A stretch of 6,868 nucleotides of DNA from an uncultured Pseudorhodobacter sp. (GCA_945952425.1 CAMFIX010000159.1:1-6868); one strand, 5' to 3'; counted from the stretch's first letter, positions 1-5,534 are shown. The notes: a model not told the origin generated them from the sequence alone. A program made the numbers and translations.

Positions 1-660
1 GTGCTGGATATCTCGGGCACGGAACTGCGCCGCCGCCTGCGCGAGGGACTGGATATCCCGGCCTGGTTCTCCTTCCCCGAGGTGGTGACCCAACTCCGCC
101 GCACCTCGCCGCCGCGCGACAAGCAGGGCTTCACCGTCTTCTTCACCGGCTTCTCGGGTTCGGGCAAATCCACCATCGCCAATGCGCTGATGGTCAAGCT
201 GATGGAGATGGGCGGGCGTCCCGTCACTCTGTTGGACGGCGACGTGGTGCGCAAGCACCTGTCCTCGGAACTGGGCTTCTCGAAAGAGCACCGCGACATC
301 AACATCCGCCGCATCGGCTATGTGGCGAGCGAGATCACCAAGAACGGCGGCGTGGCGATCTGCGCCCCCATCGCGCCCTATACCGCGACCCGCCGCGCCG
401 TGCGCGAGATGATCGAGGCCTATGGCGCCTTCGTCGAAGTGCATGTGGCGACGACGATCGAGGAATGCGAAAAGCGCGACCGCAAGGGGCTCTACAAGCT
501 GGCCCGCGAGGGCAAGATCAAGGAGTTCACCGGCATCTCCGACCCTTACGAGGCGCCGACCAAGGCCGAGCTGGTGCTGGACACCGCCGGGGTGGATGTC
601 GACCATTGCGCGCATCAGGTGATCCTGAAGCTGGAGTCGATGGGCCTGATCAAGGGCTAA
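1..660 (+). CDS. cysC: Bifunctional sulfate adenylyltransferase/adenylylsulfate kinase, 3' part (5' end outside window)
   Basis: Partial gene, open at the left window edge. The first 35 or so residues (SGTELRRRL at about 5-13, then PAWFSFPEV at about 20-28) match the extreme C-terminus of ATP sulfurylase. They run straight into a complete APS kinase domain, so this is the end of a sat-cysC fusion and the GTG at position 1 is probably an internal Val codon, not a start. APS kinase phosphorylates adenylylsulfate with ATP to PAPS in cytoplasmic sulfate assimilation. Visible motifs (window residue numbers): P-loop GFSGSGKST at 50-58, DGD at 79-81, the substrate-binding stretch GFSKEHRDINIRRI at 92-105, and KGLYKLAREG with FTGISDPYEAP near the C-terminus. 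The residue aligning with the phospho-acceptor Ser of E. coli CysC (ISP) is Ala125 (IAP), codon 373-375. A strong terminator follows. The call is firm; only the fusion's N-terminal extent is unseen. Confidence 0.95.
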   Translation: MLDISGTELRRRLREGLDIPAWFSFPEVVTQLRRTSPPRDKQGFTVFFTGFSGSGKSTIANALMVKLMEMGGRPVTLLDGDVVRKHLSSELGFSKEHRDINIRRIGYVASEITKNGGVAICAPIAPYTATRRAVREMIEAYGAFVEVHVATTIEECEKRDRKGLYKLAREGKIKEFTGISDPYEAPTKAELVLDTAGVDVDHCAHQVILKLESMGLIKG

Positions 661-662
661 GT

Positions 663-713
663 CCCGATTTTTCGTGCGAAAAATCAAGCGCCGCCTGAAA
701 GGGCGGCGTTTTG
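663..713 (+). terminator. Composite terminator after the sat-cysC fusion: AT-rich palindrome plus GC hairpin
   Basis: Two hairpins lie in tandem 3 nt after the stop codon. The first is GATTTTTC (666-673), loop GTGC, GAAAAATC (678-685). The second has a 7-bp GC stem, CGCCGCC (689-695) with GGCGGCG (702-708). A possible T-G closing pair leaves a GAAA tetraloop, and TTTT follows at 709-712, which is a canonical rho-independent terminator on the plus strand. Read on the minus strand, the GC stem is followed by TTGATTTTT, so the element could stop transcription in both directions. A closely similar element follows the next gene. Confidence 0.8.
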
Positions 714-726
714 CATCGGGGGGGTG

Positions 727-1260
727 ATGGAGATCCTGGCGATTTCGGGCAGCTTGCGGACCGGCTCGACCAACAGCGCCCTGCTGCAGGCCTTTGCGGC
801 CCTGGCGCCTGCGGGATGCCGGGTGCGCTTTGACCCCAGGCTGATCGACCTGCCGGCCTATTCTCCCGACCGCGACGTGGCGCCCCCTCCAGGGGTTCTG
901 GCCTTCGCCGCCCAGGTCGCGGCGGCGGATGCGCTGGTCGTGGCGGTGCCGGAATATGTCCACGCCTTGCCCGGCGCCTTCAAGAACGCGCTGGACTGGC
1001 TGGTGCCGCGGCCCGAGCTGATCGGAAAGCCCATCGCCATCCTGCATGCCTCGCAGCGCGGCGATGACATGCTGGCCGATCTGCGCCGGGTTCTGGCCAC
1101 GGTCTCCGACCGCTTCGCGCCGGAGATTTTCGCGCGTTTCGCCTTGGGCAAAGCGCGCCCCGAGGAGATCGCGGCCCGTTTTGCCCAGGCAGGAGAGGAC
1201 CGCGACAAGCTCGAACATTTCTGGCGCGCGCTGGTCGAAACCCTGACCCAAGCCGCCTGA
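727..1260 (+). CDS. NAD(P)H-dependent FMN reductase family protein (flavodoxin-like fold)
   Basis: A 177-residue cytoplasmic protein of the FMN_red family, which reduces FMN or quinone-like substrates with NAD(P)H. The N-terminal MEILAISGSLRTGSTNSALL is the family's phosphate-binding loop (GSxRxxSxN) after the first beta strand. At about residues 77-92 it has PEYVHALPGAFKNALDW, the flavin-contacting PEYNxxxPGxLKNAIDW signature; the usual Asn after PEY is Val here. ATG at 727 is preferred because the fold begins directly after it. A GTG at 724 is the only nearby alternative, and both sit just behind a G-run (718-724) that is only a weak ribosome binding site. No promoter is visible in the gap after the upstream terminator, so expression may depend on read-through. 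The exact substrate cannot be told from sequence; an azoreductase or chromate/quinone reductase role is possible. Confidence 0.88.
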   Translation: MEILAISGSLRTGSTNSALLQAFAALAPAGCRVRFDPRLIDLPAYSPDRDVAPPPGVLAFAAQVAAADALVVAVPEYVHALPGAFKNALDWLVPRPELIGKPIAILHASQRGDDMLADLRRVLATVSDRFAPEIFARFALGKARPEEIAARFAQAGEDRDKLEHFWRALVETLTQAA

Positions 1261-1263
1261 GCG

Positions 1264-1314
1264 CCCGATTTTTCGCCGAAAAATCGCGCCACCGGGGAAT
1301 CTCGGGCGGCGTTT
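1264..1314 (+). terminator. Second copy of the composite palindrome/GC-hairpin element, between convergent genes
   Basis: CGATTTTTC (1266-1274), a 3-nt loop and GAAAAATCG (1278-1286) form a 9-bp AT-rich stem. It is followed by an imperfect GC hairpin (CGCC at 1287-1290 with GGCG at 1308-1311, one mismatch, then CC with GG) and GTTT at 1311-1314. The opening CCCGATTTTTCG and the closing GGGCGGCGTTT are identical to the element at 663-713. It lies between the FMN reductase gene (plus) and the small membrane protein gene (minus), so it probably serves both; on the minus strand the GC stem is followed by GATTTTT. Confidence 0.6.
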
Positions 1315-1325
1315 CGCTTCCGCGC

Positions 1326-1631
1326 TCAAACCATTGCGCCGATGGCCACTGACAGAAGCAGCACAATCGACCCGGCGCCAGCCCAAGCCAGCTTCCGCGA
1401 ACCAAGCTCCCACTCGGCGCAAAAGACGATTGTGAAAGCCAGCCCCCAGCCCAAGGCCAGGGCAAAGGGTGGATGGAATGGCGTCGTCAAGGCGACCAAG
1501 GCAATCGGCACACCAGCGAAAGCGATGATCCGGCACAGGTTGCGCAGGACCGCAGGGTGGGGGCGCTCGGGCGTCCCATAGATAGCCAAGCCAAGACCTG
1601 AAACGATGGCCTCAAGGACGGCCTCGCCCAT
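1326..1631 (-). CDS. Small hypothetical inner-membrane protein, three predicted helices
   Basis: I do not recognise a family. The 101-residue product has a mildly amphipathic N-terminus, then three hydrophobic stretches at about residues 32-50, 54-72 and 79-101, the last running to the C-terminus. A Pro-rich turn (YGTPERPHP, about 18-26) precedes the first helix. It starts 3 nt after the DUF1150 gene stops and lacks a well-placed Shine-Dalgarno of its own, so translation is probably coupled to the genes upstream and it would be the third gene of the hsp20 unit. Its codons are less G/C-ending than its neighbours (CTT, GCT, GGT, TCA and GTT are frequent), which hints at relaxed selection or a separate origin. 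The continuous frame, tight spacing and clean membrane pattern support a real gene; the function is unknown. Confidence 0.65.
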   Translation of the reverse strand: MGEAVLEAIVSGLGLAIYGTPERPHPAVLRNLCRIIAFAGVPIALVALTTPFHPPFALALGWGLAFTIVFCAEWELGSRKLAWAGAGSIVLLLSVAIGAMV

Positions 1632-1634
1632 GCC

Positions 1635-1859
1635 TCAGTGCACGCTCACCGGCGCCATGTCGTGTTCCCTTGCCAGGGCAAAGGCCAGCTGGCGGTCGGC
1701 GACCAGGGCCAGGCGCTCGCCGCTGGCGCGGTGGACCGAGTAGATCGTCGTCAACCCCTCGACCTGTTCCTGCACCTCGTCGGGCAGGTCGGCGACGGCG
1801 ACGGGGCGGACATAGACGATGGCGCCTTTGGAAGGCAGGGCGTTGAAGGGTTTGTCCAT
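1635..1859 (-). CDS. DUF1150 family protein
   Basis: A 74-residue soluble protein. The segment IVYVRPVAVADLPDEV (about 14-29) and the later SGERLALVADRQLAFALAREHDMAPVSVH match the DUF1150 family as I know it: small alphaproteobacterial proteins often encoded directly after an Hsp20 gene. No biochemical role is established. The start is well supported: AGGAGG lies 5 nt upstream of the ATG, and the first bases of that ribosome binding site are the TAG stop codon of hsp20 (TAGGAGG, minus strand, 1871-1865), so the two genes are probably translationally coupled. It should be co-transcribed with hsp20 from the sigma-32-type promoter at 2344-2372 and therefore be heat-inducible; a role linked to the small heat shock protein is inference from position only. 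Confidence 0.85.
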   Translation of the reverse strand: MDKPFNALPSKGAIVYVRPVAVADLPDEVQEQVEGLTTIYSVHRASGERLALVADRQLAFALAREHDMAPVSVH

Positions 1860-1868
1860 CTGGTCCTC

Positions 1869-2282
1869 CTATTTGCGACCGATGCGGATGGTTTGCACGA
1901 CGGTTTCGGGCGCTTGCCGACGCAGGTCGATGTGCAAGAGCCCGTGTTCCAGGTTGGCCCCCGCGACCTCGACCCCGTCGGCCAGCACGAAGCTGCGCTG
2001 GAAGGCGCGGGCGGCGATGCCACGGTGCAGATAGACGCGGTCGGCCCCGTCGTCGCCCTGGCGGCCGCGGATCACCAGCTGGCGGTCCTCGACCGTGATC
2101 TGCAGATCCTCGTCGCGAAATCCCGCCACGGCCAGCGTGATGCGATAGGTGTTGTCCGAGGTGGCCTCGATGTTGAACGGAGGATAGCCCTCGTTCGCGG
2201 TCTTGGCGGTGCGTTCGACCAGCCGTTCCAGCTGTTCGAAGCCCAGAAGATAGGGATGGGCCGTGAAAGTCAGTTTCGTCAT
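1869..2282 (-). CDS. hsp20: Hsp20 (IbpA-type) small heat shock protein
   Basis: A 137-residue ATP-independent cytoplasmic holdase that binds unfolding proteins during heat stress and passes them to DnaK/ClpB. Its N-terminal segment (HPYLLGFEQLERL, 9-21) and GYPPFNIE (32-39) are typical of the class A IbpA group. The alpha-crystallin domain runs from about residue 36 to 122, with LAVAGF (50-55), DRQLVIRG (66-73), the dimerisation-loop region GIAARAFQRSF (88-98) and GLLHIDLRRQAPE (114-126). The C-terminal I-x-I oligomerisation motif is present as IRI at 132-134. The ATG at 2282 is chosen over in-frame upstream starts because homology begins there and AGGA lies 8 nt upstream. It heads a probable operon with the DUF1150 and membrane protein genes. 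Regulation looks dual: a sigma-32-like promoter and a ROSE-like hairpin covering AGGA. Confidence 0.95.
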   Translation of the reverse strand: MTKLTFTAHPYLLGFEQLERLVERTAKTANEGYPPFNIEATSDNTYRITLAVAGFRDEDLQITVEDRQLVIRGRQGDDGADRVYLHRGIAARAFQRSFVLADGVEVAGANLEHGLLHIDLRRQAPETVVQTIRIGRK

Positions 2283-2285
2283 GCG

Positions 2286-2310
2286 CGGTGTCCTATGGCA
2301 GCGACATCGG
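2286..2310 (-). promoter_or_regulatory. ROSE-like RNA thermometer hairpin masking the hsp20 ribosome binding site
   Basis: On the minus-strand transcript UCGCU (2304-2300), loop GCCAU and AGGA (2294-2291) form the ROSE terminal hairpin: U-A, C-G, an unpaired G opposite the SD, C-G, U-A. UYGCU facing AGGA is the hallmark of ROSE thermometers in alphaproteobacterial small heat shock genes. The stem continues with G-C and U-A, a mismatch, then G-C and C-G. Just upstream, a GC-rich hairpin (CCGGG with CCCGG, about 2312-2332) fits the stable 5' helix of such leaders. Start codon and SD spacing are as expected. The motif is visible; the thermometer function is inferred. Confidence 0.65.
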
Positions 2311-2343
2311 GGACCGGGCCCGAAAGGCACCCGGATAAGGGAA

Positions 2344-2372
2344 ATATGGGGCGGGTTTCGGCGCTCTGCAAG
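2344..2372 (-). promoter_or_regulatory. Sigma-32 (RpoH)-type heat shock promoter of hsp20
   Basis: On the minus strand CTTGCA (2372-2367) is followed by a 15-nt spacer and CCCCATAT (2351-2344), continuing TT. The E. coli RpoH consensus is CTTGAA with 13-17 nt to CCCCATnT, so only one -35 base differs. Transcription would start near 2336, giving a leader of about 50-55 nt that contains the ROSE-like hairpin. Confidence 0.75.
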
Positions 2373-2390
2373 GGTCTCGGCCCCCTTGCA
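2367..2390. repeat. Inverted repeat in the hsp20/ydcH divergent region
   Basis: TGCAAGGG (2367-2374) and CCCTTGCA (2383-2390) form a perfect 8-bp inverted repeat with an 8-nt spacer. Its left arm is the -35 element of the hsp20 promoter on the minus strand. It is not the CIRCE sequence. It could be a repressor or activator site, or a chance consequence of the -35 element. Confidence 0.5.
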
Positions 2391-2395
2391 AAATC

Positions 2396-2426
2396 TTGCC
2401 CAAAGGGGGGCGAATCGTTGTATGAT
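2396..2426 (+). promoter_or_regulatory. Candidate housekeeping promoter for the YdcH-family gene
   Basis: TTGCCC (2396-2401) and TATGAT (2421-2426, five of six consensus bases) are separated by 19 nt, slightly longer than ideal. Transcription would start near 2433, about 29 nt before the ATG. It is back-to-back with the heat shock promoter. Confidence 0.4.
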
Positions 2427-2461
2427 GGGCCCGACCAAAGCCCGATCAGAAGGCCATCGCC

Positions 2462-2680
2462 ATGAATGCCCAGAACGCCCTGACCTATGAAGAGATGCTG
2501 CGCATCAAGCTGGAGGTCTTGCGGCGCGAACATCGCGACCTGGATGAGGCGATCCATGTGCTGGAAACCGCGGGGCGGCCCGATCCCTTGACCCTGCGCC
2601 GGTTGAAAAAGCAGAAACTGGCGCTGAAGGACCAGATCGTGAAGCTGGAGGACCAGCTGATCCCCGACATCATCGCCTGA
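2462..2680 (+). CDS. YdcH/DUF465 family small coiled-coil protein
   Basis: A 72-residue soluble protein with high helical propensity and heptad-like charge pattern. LRREHRDLDEAIHVLE (about 19-34) followed by DPLTLRRLKKQKLALKDQI (about 41-59) and the ending PDIIA are the DUF465 (YdcH) signature. Members are short two-helix proteins widespread in Proteobacteria with no assigned biochemical function. The length is normal for the family. The ATG has AAGG 8 nt upstream (2450-2453). It precedes purE by 52 nt with no terminator between, so it may be co-transcribed with purEK, although purE has its own candidate promoter. No link to purine synthesis is implied by the sequence itself. Confidence 0.9.
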   Translation: MNAQNALTYEEMLRIKLEVLRREHRDLDEAIHVLETAGRPDPLTLRRLKKQKLALKDQIVKLEDQLIPDIIA

Positions 2681-2683
2681 CGG

Positions 2684-2712
2684 TTGCCCTTGCGCCCCTT
2701 TCCGGCTATCGC
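2684..2712 (+). promoter_or_regulatory. Candidate promoter for purEK
   Basis: TTGCCC (2684-2689), a 17-nt spacer and TATCGC (2707-2712). The -35 is good and the -10 weak (TAT only), but spacing is ideal and the same TTGCCC-N17-TATCG layout occurs before the FMN riboswitch at 5535-5563. It would place the start near 2719, only about 14 nt before the purE ATG. Confidence 0.35.
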
Positions 2713-2732
2713 GCCTTCAAACGGAGGTGAAG

Positions 2733-3215
2733 ATGCCTGAAGTTGCCATCATCATGGGCAGCCAGTCCGACTGGGCCACCATGAAGGAAGCCGCCCTCAT
2801 CCTCGACGAGCTGGGCGTGCCCTACGAGGCCAAGATCGTCTCGGCCCACCGCACGCCCGACCGGCTGTGGAGCTTTGGCAAGAGTGCCGTCGAACGCGGC
2901 TTGAAGGTGATTATCGCGGGCGCCGGGGGGGCAGCGCATCTGCCGGGCATGATGGCCTCGAAAACCCGGGTGCCGGTGATCGGCGTGCCGGTGCAGACCA
3001 AGGCCTTGTCCGGCATCGACAGTCTTTATTCCATCCTGCAGATGCCCAAGGGCTTTCCGGTCGCCACCATGGCCATCGGCGCCGCCGGGGCCGCCAATGC
3101 CGGGCTGATGGCGGCGGGCATTCTTGCCACCTCCGACCCCGCGCTGGCCGCGCGCCTGGACGCCTGGCGGGCGGCCTTGTCGGCCTCGATTCCGGAGGAG
3201 CCTACGGATGAGTGA
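2733..3215 (+). CDS. purE: 5-(carboxyamino)imidazole ribonucleotide mutase
   Basis: A 160-residue class I PurE that converts N5-CAIR to CAIR in de novo purine synthesis in the cytoplasm; family members form octamers. Near the N-terminus is GSQSDW (9-14), the phosphate- and substrate-binding loop. SAHRTP (37-42) supplies the catalytic-site His39, and AGAGGAAHLPGM (62-73) forms the conserved loop with His69. The length matches bacterial PurE. The ATG at 2733 has GGAGG 5 nt upstream (2723-2727); an in-frame GTG at 2727 lies inside that ribosome binding site and is rejected. Its 3' end overlaps the start of purK by 8 nt, so the two are translated as a coupled pair and carry out consecutive steps. 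Confidence 0.97.
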   Translation: MPEVAIIMGSQSDWATMKEAALILDELGVPYEAKIVSAHRTPDRLWSFGKSAVERGLKVIIAGAGGAAHLPGMMASKTRVPVIGVPVQTKALSGIDSLYSILQMPKGFPVATMAIGAAGAANAGLMAAGILATSDPALAARLDAWRAALSASIPEEPTDE

Positions 3216-4269
3216 ACTTTCCCAGGGCGCAGTCATCGGCATTCTCGGCGGCGGGCAGCTCGGCCGGATGCTTTCGGTCGCGGCCTCTCGCCTGGGCTAT
3301 CGCACCCATATCTTCGAGCCCGGCGCCAATCCGCCCGCGGGCCATGTCGCCGATGCGGTGACGACGGCGCCCTATACCGACGAGGCCGCGCTGCGGGCCT
3401 TTGCCGCGGCGGTCGATGTCATCACCTATGAGTTCGAGAACGTGCCGACCTCGGCGCTGGACCTGCTAGAGAGCCTGAGGCCGATCCGCCCGAACCGCCG
3501 CGCCTTGGCGACCAGCCAGGTCCGCATCCTCGAGAAGGATTTCCTGAACTCCCTCGGCATCGCGACGGCGCCTTATGCCAGCGTGACCGATGCGGCCTCG
3601 CTGCAAGCCGCCATCGCGCAGATCGGCCTGCCCGCGATCCTGAAGACGACGCGGATGGGCTATGACGGCAAGGGCCAGGCGCGGATCATGACGGCCTCCG
3701 ACGCCCCCGAGGCGCTGGCCGCCATGGCGGGGGCGCCTGCGGTGCTGGAGGGCTTCATCGCCTTCAGCCACGAGGTTTCGGTCATCGCGGCCCGGGGTCT
3801 GGACGGTTCGGTCGCCTGTTTCGACCCCGGCGAGAATGTCCATGCCGAGGGCATCCTGCGCACCACGACCGTGCCCGCCAAGCTGACCCCCGGTCAGCGG
3901 TCCGATGCCGTGCTGATCGCTGCCCGCATCCTGAATGCGCTGGATTACGTCGGCGTTCTGGGGGTGGAGCTGTTCGTCACCCCGCAGGGCCTGATCTGCA
4001 ACGAGATCGCGCCGCGGGTGCATAACTCCGGCCACTGGACGCAGAACGGCTGTGCGGTGGATCAGTTCGAGCAGCATATCCGCGCGGTGGCGGGGCTGCC
4101 CTTGGGCGATGGCTCACGGCATTCGGATGTCGTGATGCAGAACCTGATCGGCGACGATGTGCTGCAGGTGCCCGCGATCCTGAAAGAGCGCCACGCCGCC
4201 CTGCATCTTTACGGCAAGGGCGCCCCGCGTCCCGGCCGCAAGATGGGCCATGTCAACCGGGTGAAGTAG
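3208..4269 (+). CDS. purK: 5-(carboxyamino)imidazole ribonucleotide synthase
   Basis: A 353-residue ATP-grasp enzyme making N5-CAIR from AIR, bicarbonate and ATP, the step before PurE. The N-terminal pre-ATP-grasp domain opens with GILGGGQLGRML (11-22) and includes YEFENV (74-79). The ATP-binding glycine-rich loop reads KTTRMGYDGKGQ, SHEVSVIAAR follows, and the metal/phosphate site motif NEIAPRVHNSGHWT is intact near residue 270. The length is close to E. coli PurK. The ATG at 3208 sits in ATGAGTGA, overlapping the purE stop, with GGAGG 9 nt upstream inside the purE 3' end; upstream in-frame starts would lie wholly within purE and are rejected. It ends in a hairpin shared with the convergent hydrolase gene. 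Confidence 0.97.
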   Translation: MSELSQGAVIGILGGGQLGRMLSVAASRLGYRTHIFEPGANPPAGHVADAVTTAPYTDEAALRAFAAAVDVITYEFENVPTSALDLLESLRPIRPNRRALATSQVRILEKDFLNSLGIATAPYASVTDAASLQAAIAQIGLPAILKTTRMGYDGKGQARIMTASDAPEALAAMAGAPAVLEGFIAFSHEVSVIAARGLDGSVACFDPGENVHAEGILRTTTVPAKLTPGQRSDAVLIAARILNALDYVGVLGVELFVTPQGLICNEIAPRVHNSGHWTQNGCAVDQFEQHIRAVAGLPLGDGSRHSDVVMQNLIGDDVLQVPAILKERHAALHLYGKGAPRPGRKMGHVNRVK

Positions 4270-4289
4270 GGCGGGATTGATCCCGCCCT
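4268..4289. terminator. Shared hairpin between convergent purK and hydrolase genes
   Basis: AGGGCGGGA (4268-4276), loop TTGA and TCCCGCCCT (4281-4289) make a perfect 9-bp stem. It begins inside the purK stop codon and ends 3 nt before the hydrolase stop. Neither strand has a T-run after it, so it may act as a weak bidirectional terminator or mRNA 3'-end stabiliser. Confidence 0.6.
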
Positions 4290-4292
4290 CCC

Positions 4293-5030
4293 TCAGGGCC
4301 GCGGCTTCAGCAGCTGCTTCAACGCCTCGCCCCATTTCAGCGCCGGAGAGAACTGGCCGGTCTGCAGATAGGTCATCACCTGCACGATGACTTCCGGCGA
4401 GTTCATCAGGAAGGTGTGGCTGACCGGCAAGGTCAGATGCGCCCGCATCCCCTGCACCCTTGTCGAGGCGACCGAGACCTTACCGTCGTCCGGCCCCGGA
4501 ATCAGCCGCGACAGGATCGGGTTCAAGGACCGCGTGCCCGCGATCACGCCCAGGTCGAAATCGACCGGCGGCAGGCTGCGCGGACCCTCGGGCCCGGTGC
4601 CGAGCTCGGCCCCCGCAGGCCCGTTCACCCATTTGAAGATCGCCCAATCCGACAGCGCATCCACCACCTCCGACCCCTGGTTCGGCGGCGCCAGCATCAC
4701 CACCCGCCCCATCGCAGCGGGCCGATGGTCGCGCAGCCAGATGCGCAACAGGATGCCCCCCATCGAATGCGTCACGAAATGCACCCGCCCCGGCGGACAT
4801 TCCGCCACGCGGTCGCCCACCATGGCGGCCAGATCGGCAATGCTCGCCTCGGTCGAGGGATAGCTTTCGTTCACCACATGATAGCCCTGCGCCCGCAAGG
4901 CCGCATCCATCAGCAACAGCGACGCCTCGGTCCGCGCCAGCCCATGCAGCAGGACCACGCAATCGCCGCGCGCGGGCAGGGGGCCAAGCGCGGCCAGGGC
5001 GGCCAGGAACAGGGCGGAGGAGCGGCGCAT
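4293..5030 (-). CDS. Exported alpha/beta hydrolase (esterase/lipase-like)
   Basis: A 245-residue protein with a Sec-type signal peptide: RR near the start, a hydrophobic core at about 6-18, and a likely cut after PARG (22), so the mature enzyme is probably periplasmic or secreted. The fold signatures are LLHGL (27-31, oxyanion-hole region) and the nucleophile elbow THSMGG with Ser89. Likely partners are Asp182 (GPDDGKVSV) and His205 (VSHTFLMN), giving a complete Ser-Asp-His triad. The protein fits the lipase/PGAP1-like esterases common in Proteobacteria; substrate is unknown. The ATG follows directly on the TGA of the iron permease family gene, and GGAG lies 6 nt upstream inside that gene, so the two form an operon with probable translational coupling. 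Why a lipase-like enzyme travels with this membrane protein is not evident. Confidence 0.87.
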   Translation of the reverse strand: MRRSSALFLAALAALGPLPARGDCVVLLHGLARTEASLLLMDAALRAQGYHVVNESYPSTEASIADLAAMVGDRVAECPPGRVHFVTHSMGGILLRIWLRDHRPAAMGRVVMLAPPNQGSEVVDALSDWAIFKWVNGPAGAELGTGPEGPRSLPPVDFDLGVIAGTRSLNPILSRLIPGPDDGKVSVASTRVQGMRAHLTLPVSHTFLMNSPEVIVQVMTYLQTGQFSPALKWGEALKQLLKPRP

Positions 5031-5435
5031 TCAGGTCTCCGGCGTGTCGGTATCGGGGGCGCCCTCGGCCAGCTGCCTCCGGGCCAGCGCGGCCAGCTCG
5101 ACATAGCGGGCGCGGAACTCGGCGATGGTGCGCTCGTCCAGCTCTTCCAGCGCCATCAGCGCGTTATGCGCGCCCTGCGTCACCCGGATCAGCTCGTCCA
5201 GCTTGATCTGGATGGCTTCCGTGTCGCGGTTCTGGGTGTTCTGGATCAGGAAGACCATCAGGAAAGTGACGATGGTCGTCCCGGTGTTGATGACCAGCTG
5301 CCAGGTGTCGGAAAAGGCGAAGAGCGGGCCGGAGATCAGCCAGATCACGATCACGAGGCAGGCAAGCAGGAAGGTGGCCGAGCGGCCGGTGTAATGGGCG
5401 ACCCGTTTGGCGAGATTGGCATAGCCTGCGAACAT
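5031..5435 (-). CDS. Low-affinity iron permease family membrane protein
   Basis: A 134-residue protein of the small bacterial family named after yeast Fet4 (Iron_permease, PF04120). Two membrane helices are visible: about 18-38 (SATFLLACLVIVIWLISGPL) and about 47-66 (LVINTGTTIVTFLMVFLIQ). They are followed by the family's conserved NTQNRDTEAIQIKLDELIR and a charged helical tail (EELDERTIAEFRARY) likely in the cytoplasm. Bacterial members are much shorter than Fet4 and iron transport is not demonstrated for them. Three ATGs are possible (5450, 5441, 5435). I chose 5435 because AGAGG lies 6 nt upstream; the others have SD-like bases too close or weak. The leader can form alternative hairpins over this region. 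Its TGA abuts the hydrolase ATG. Confidence 0.85.
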   Translation of the reverse strand: MFAGYANLAKRVAHYTGRSATFLLACLVIVIWLISGPLFAFSDTWQLVINTGTTIVTFLMVFLIQNTQNRDTEAIQIKLDELIRVTQGAHNALMALEELDERTIAEFRARYVELAALARRQLAEGAPDTDTPET

Positions 5436-5437
5436 GG

Positions 5438-5469
5438 GCATCCTCTGCATCCTGTCGCGCGGAGGATGC
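5438..5469 (-). promoter_or_regulatory. Alternative hairpins over the iron permease ribosome binding site
   Basis: On the minus strand GCATCCT (5469-5463) can pair with either of two copies of AGGATGC, at 5453-5447 or 5444-5438. The first pairing hides the upstream AUG at 5450. The second covers part of the AGAGG ribosome binding site (5446-5442). The repeats are seen directly; a regulatory role is inference. Confidence 0.4.
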
Positions 5470-5534
5470 GCCGCCTGTCGCGCCCCGTCCACTGGAATGC
5501 ACATCTCTTTTGCGTGGCCGCACCCCGGGCCTGC

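Noticed and set aside
2283..2438. Upstream extension of hsp20
   Set aside because: The region contains the heat shock promoter and leader; the IbpA-type N-terminus starts at 2282 with its own ribosome binding site.
1638..2465. Plus-strand open frame of 275 codons opposite hsp20 and DUF1150
   Set aside because: It is antisense to two clearly recognisable conserved genes and shows no motif; this is a mirror of their codon bias.
3124..3207. Upstream extension of purK inside purE
   Set aside because: PurK homology starts just after the ATG at 3208, which has GGAGG at a suitable distance.
3466..4077. Minus-strand open frame opposite purK, and a similar one opposite purE (2706-3242)
   Set aside because: Both are shadows of conserved enzymes, rich in Gly, Arg and His, with no recognisable domain.
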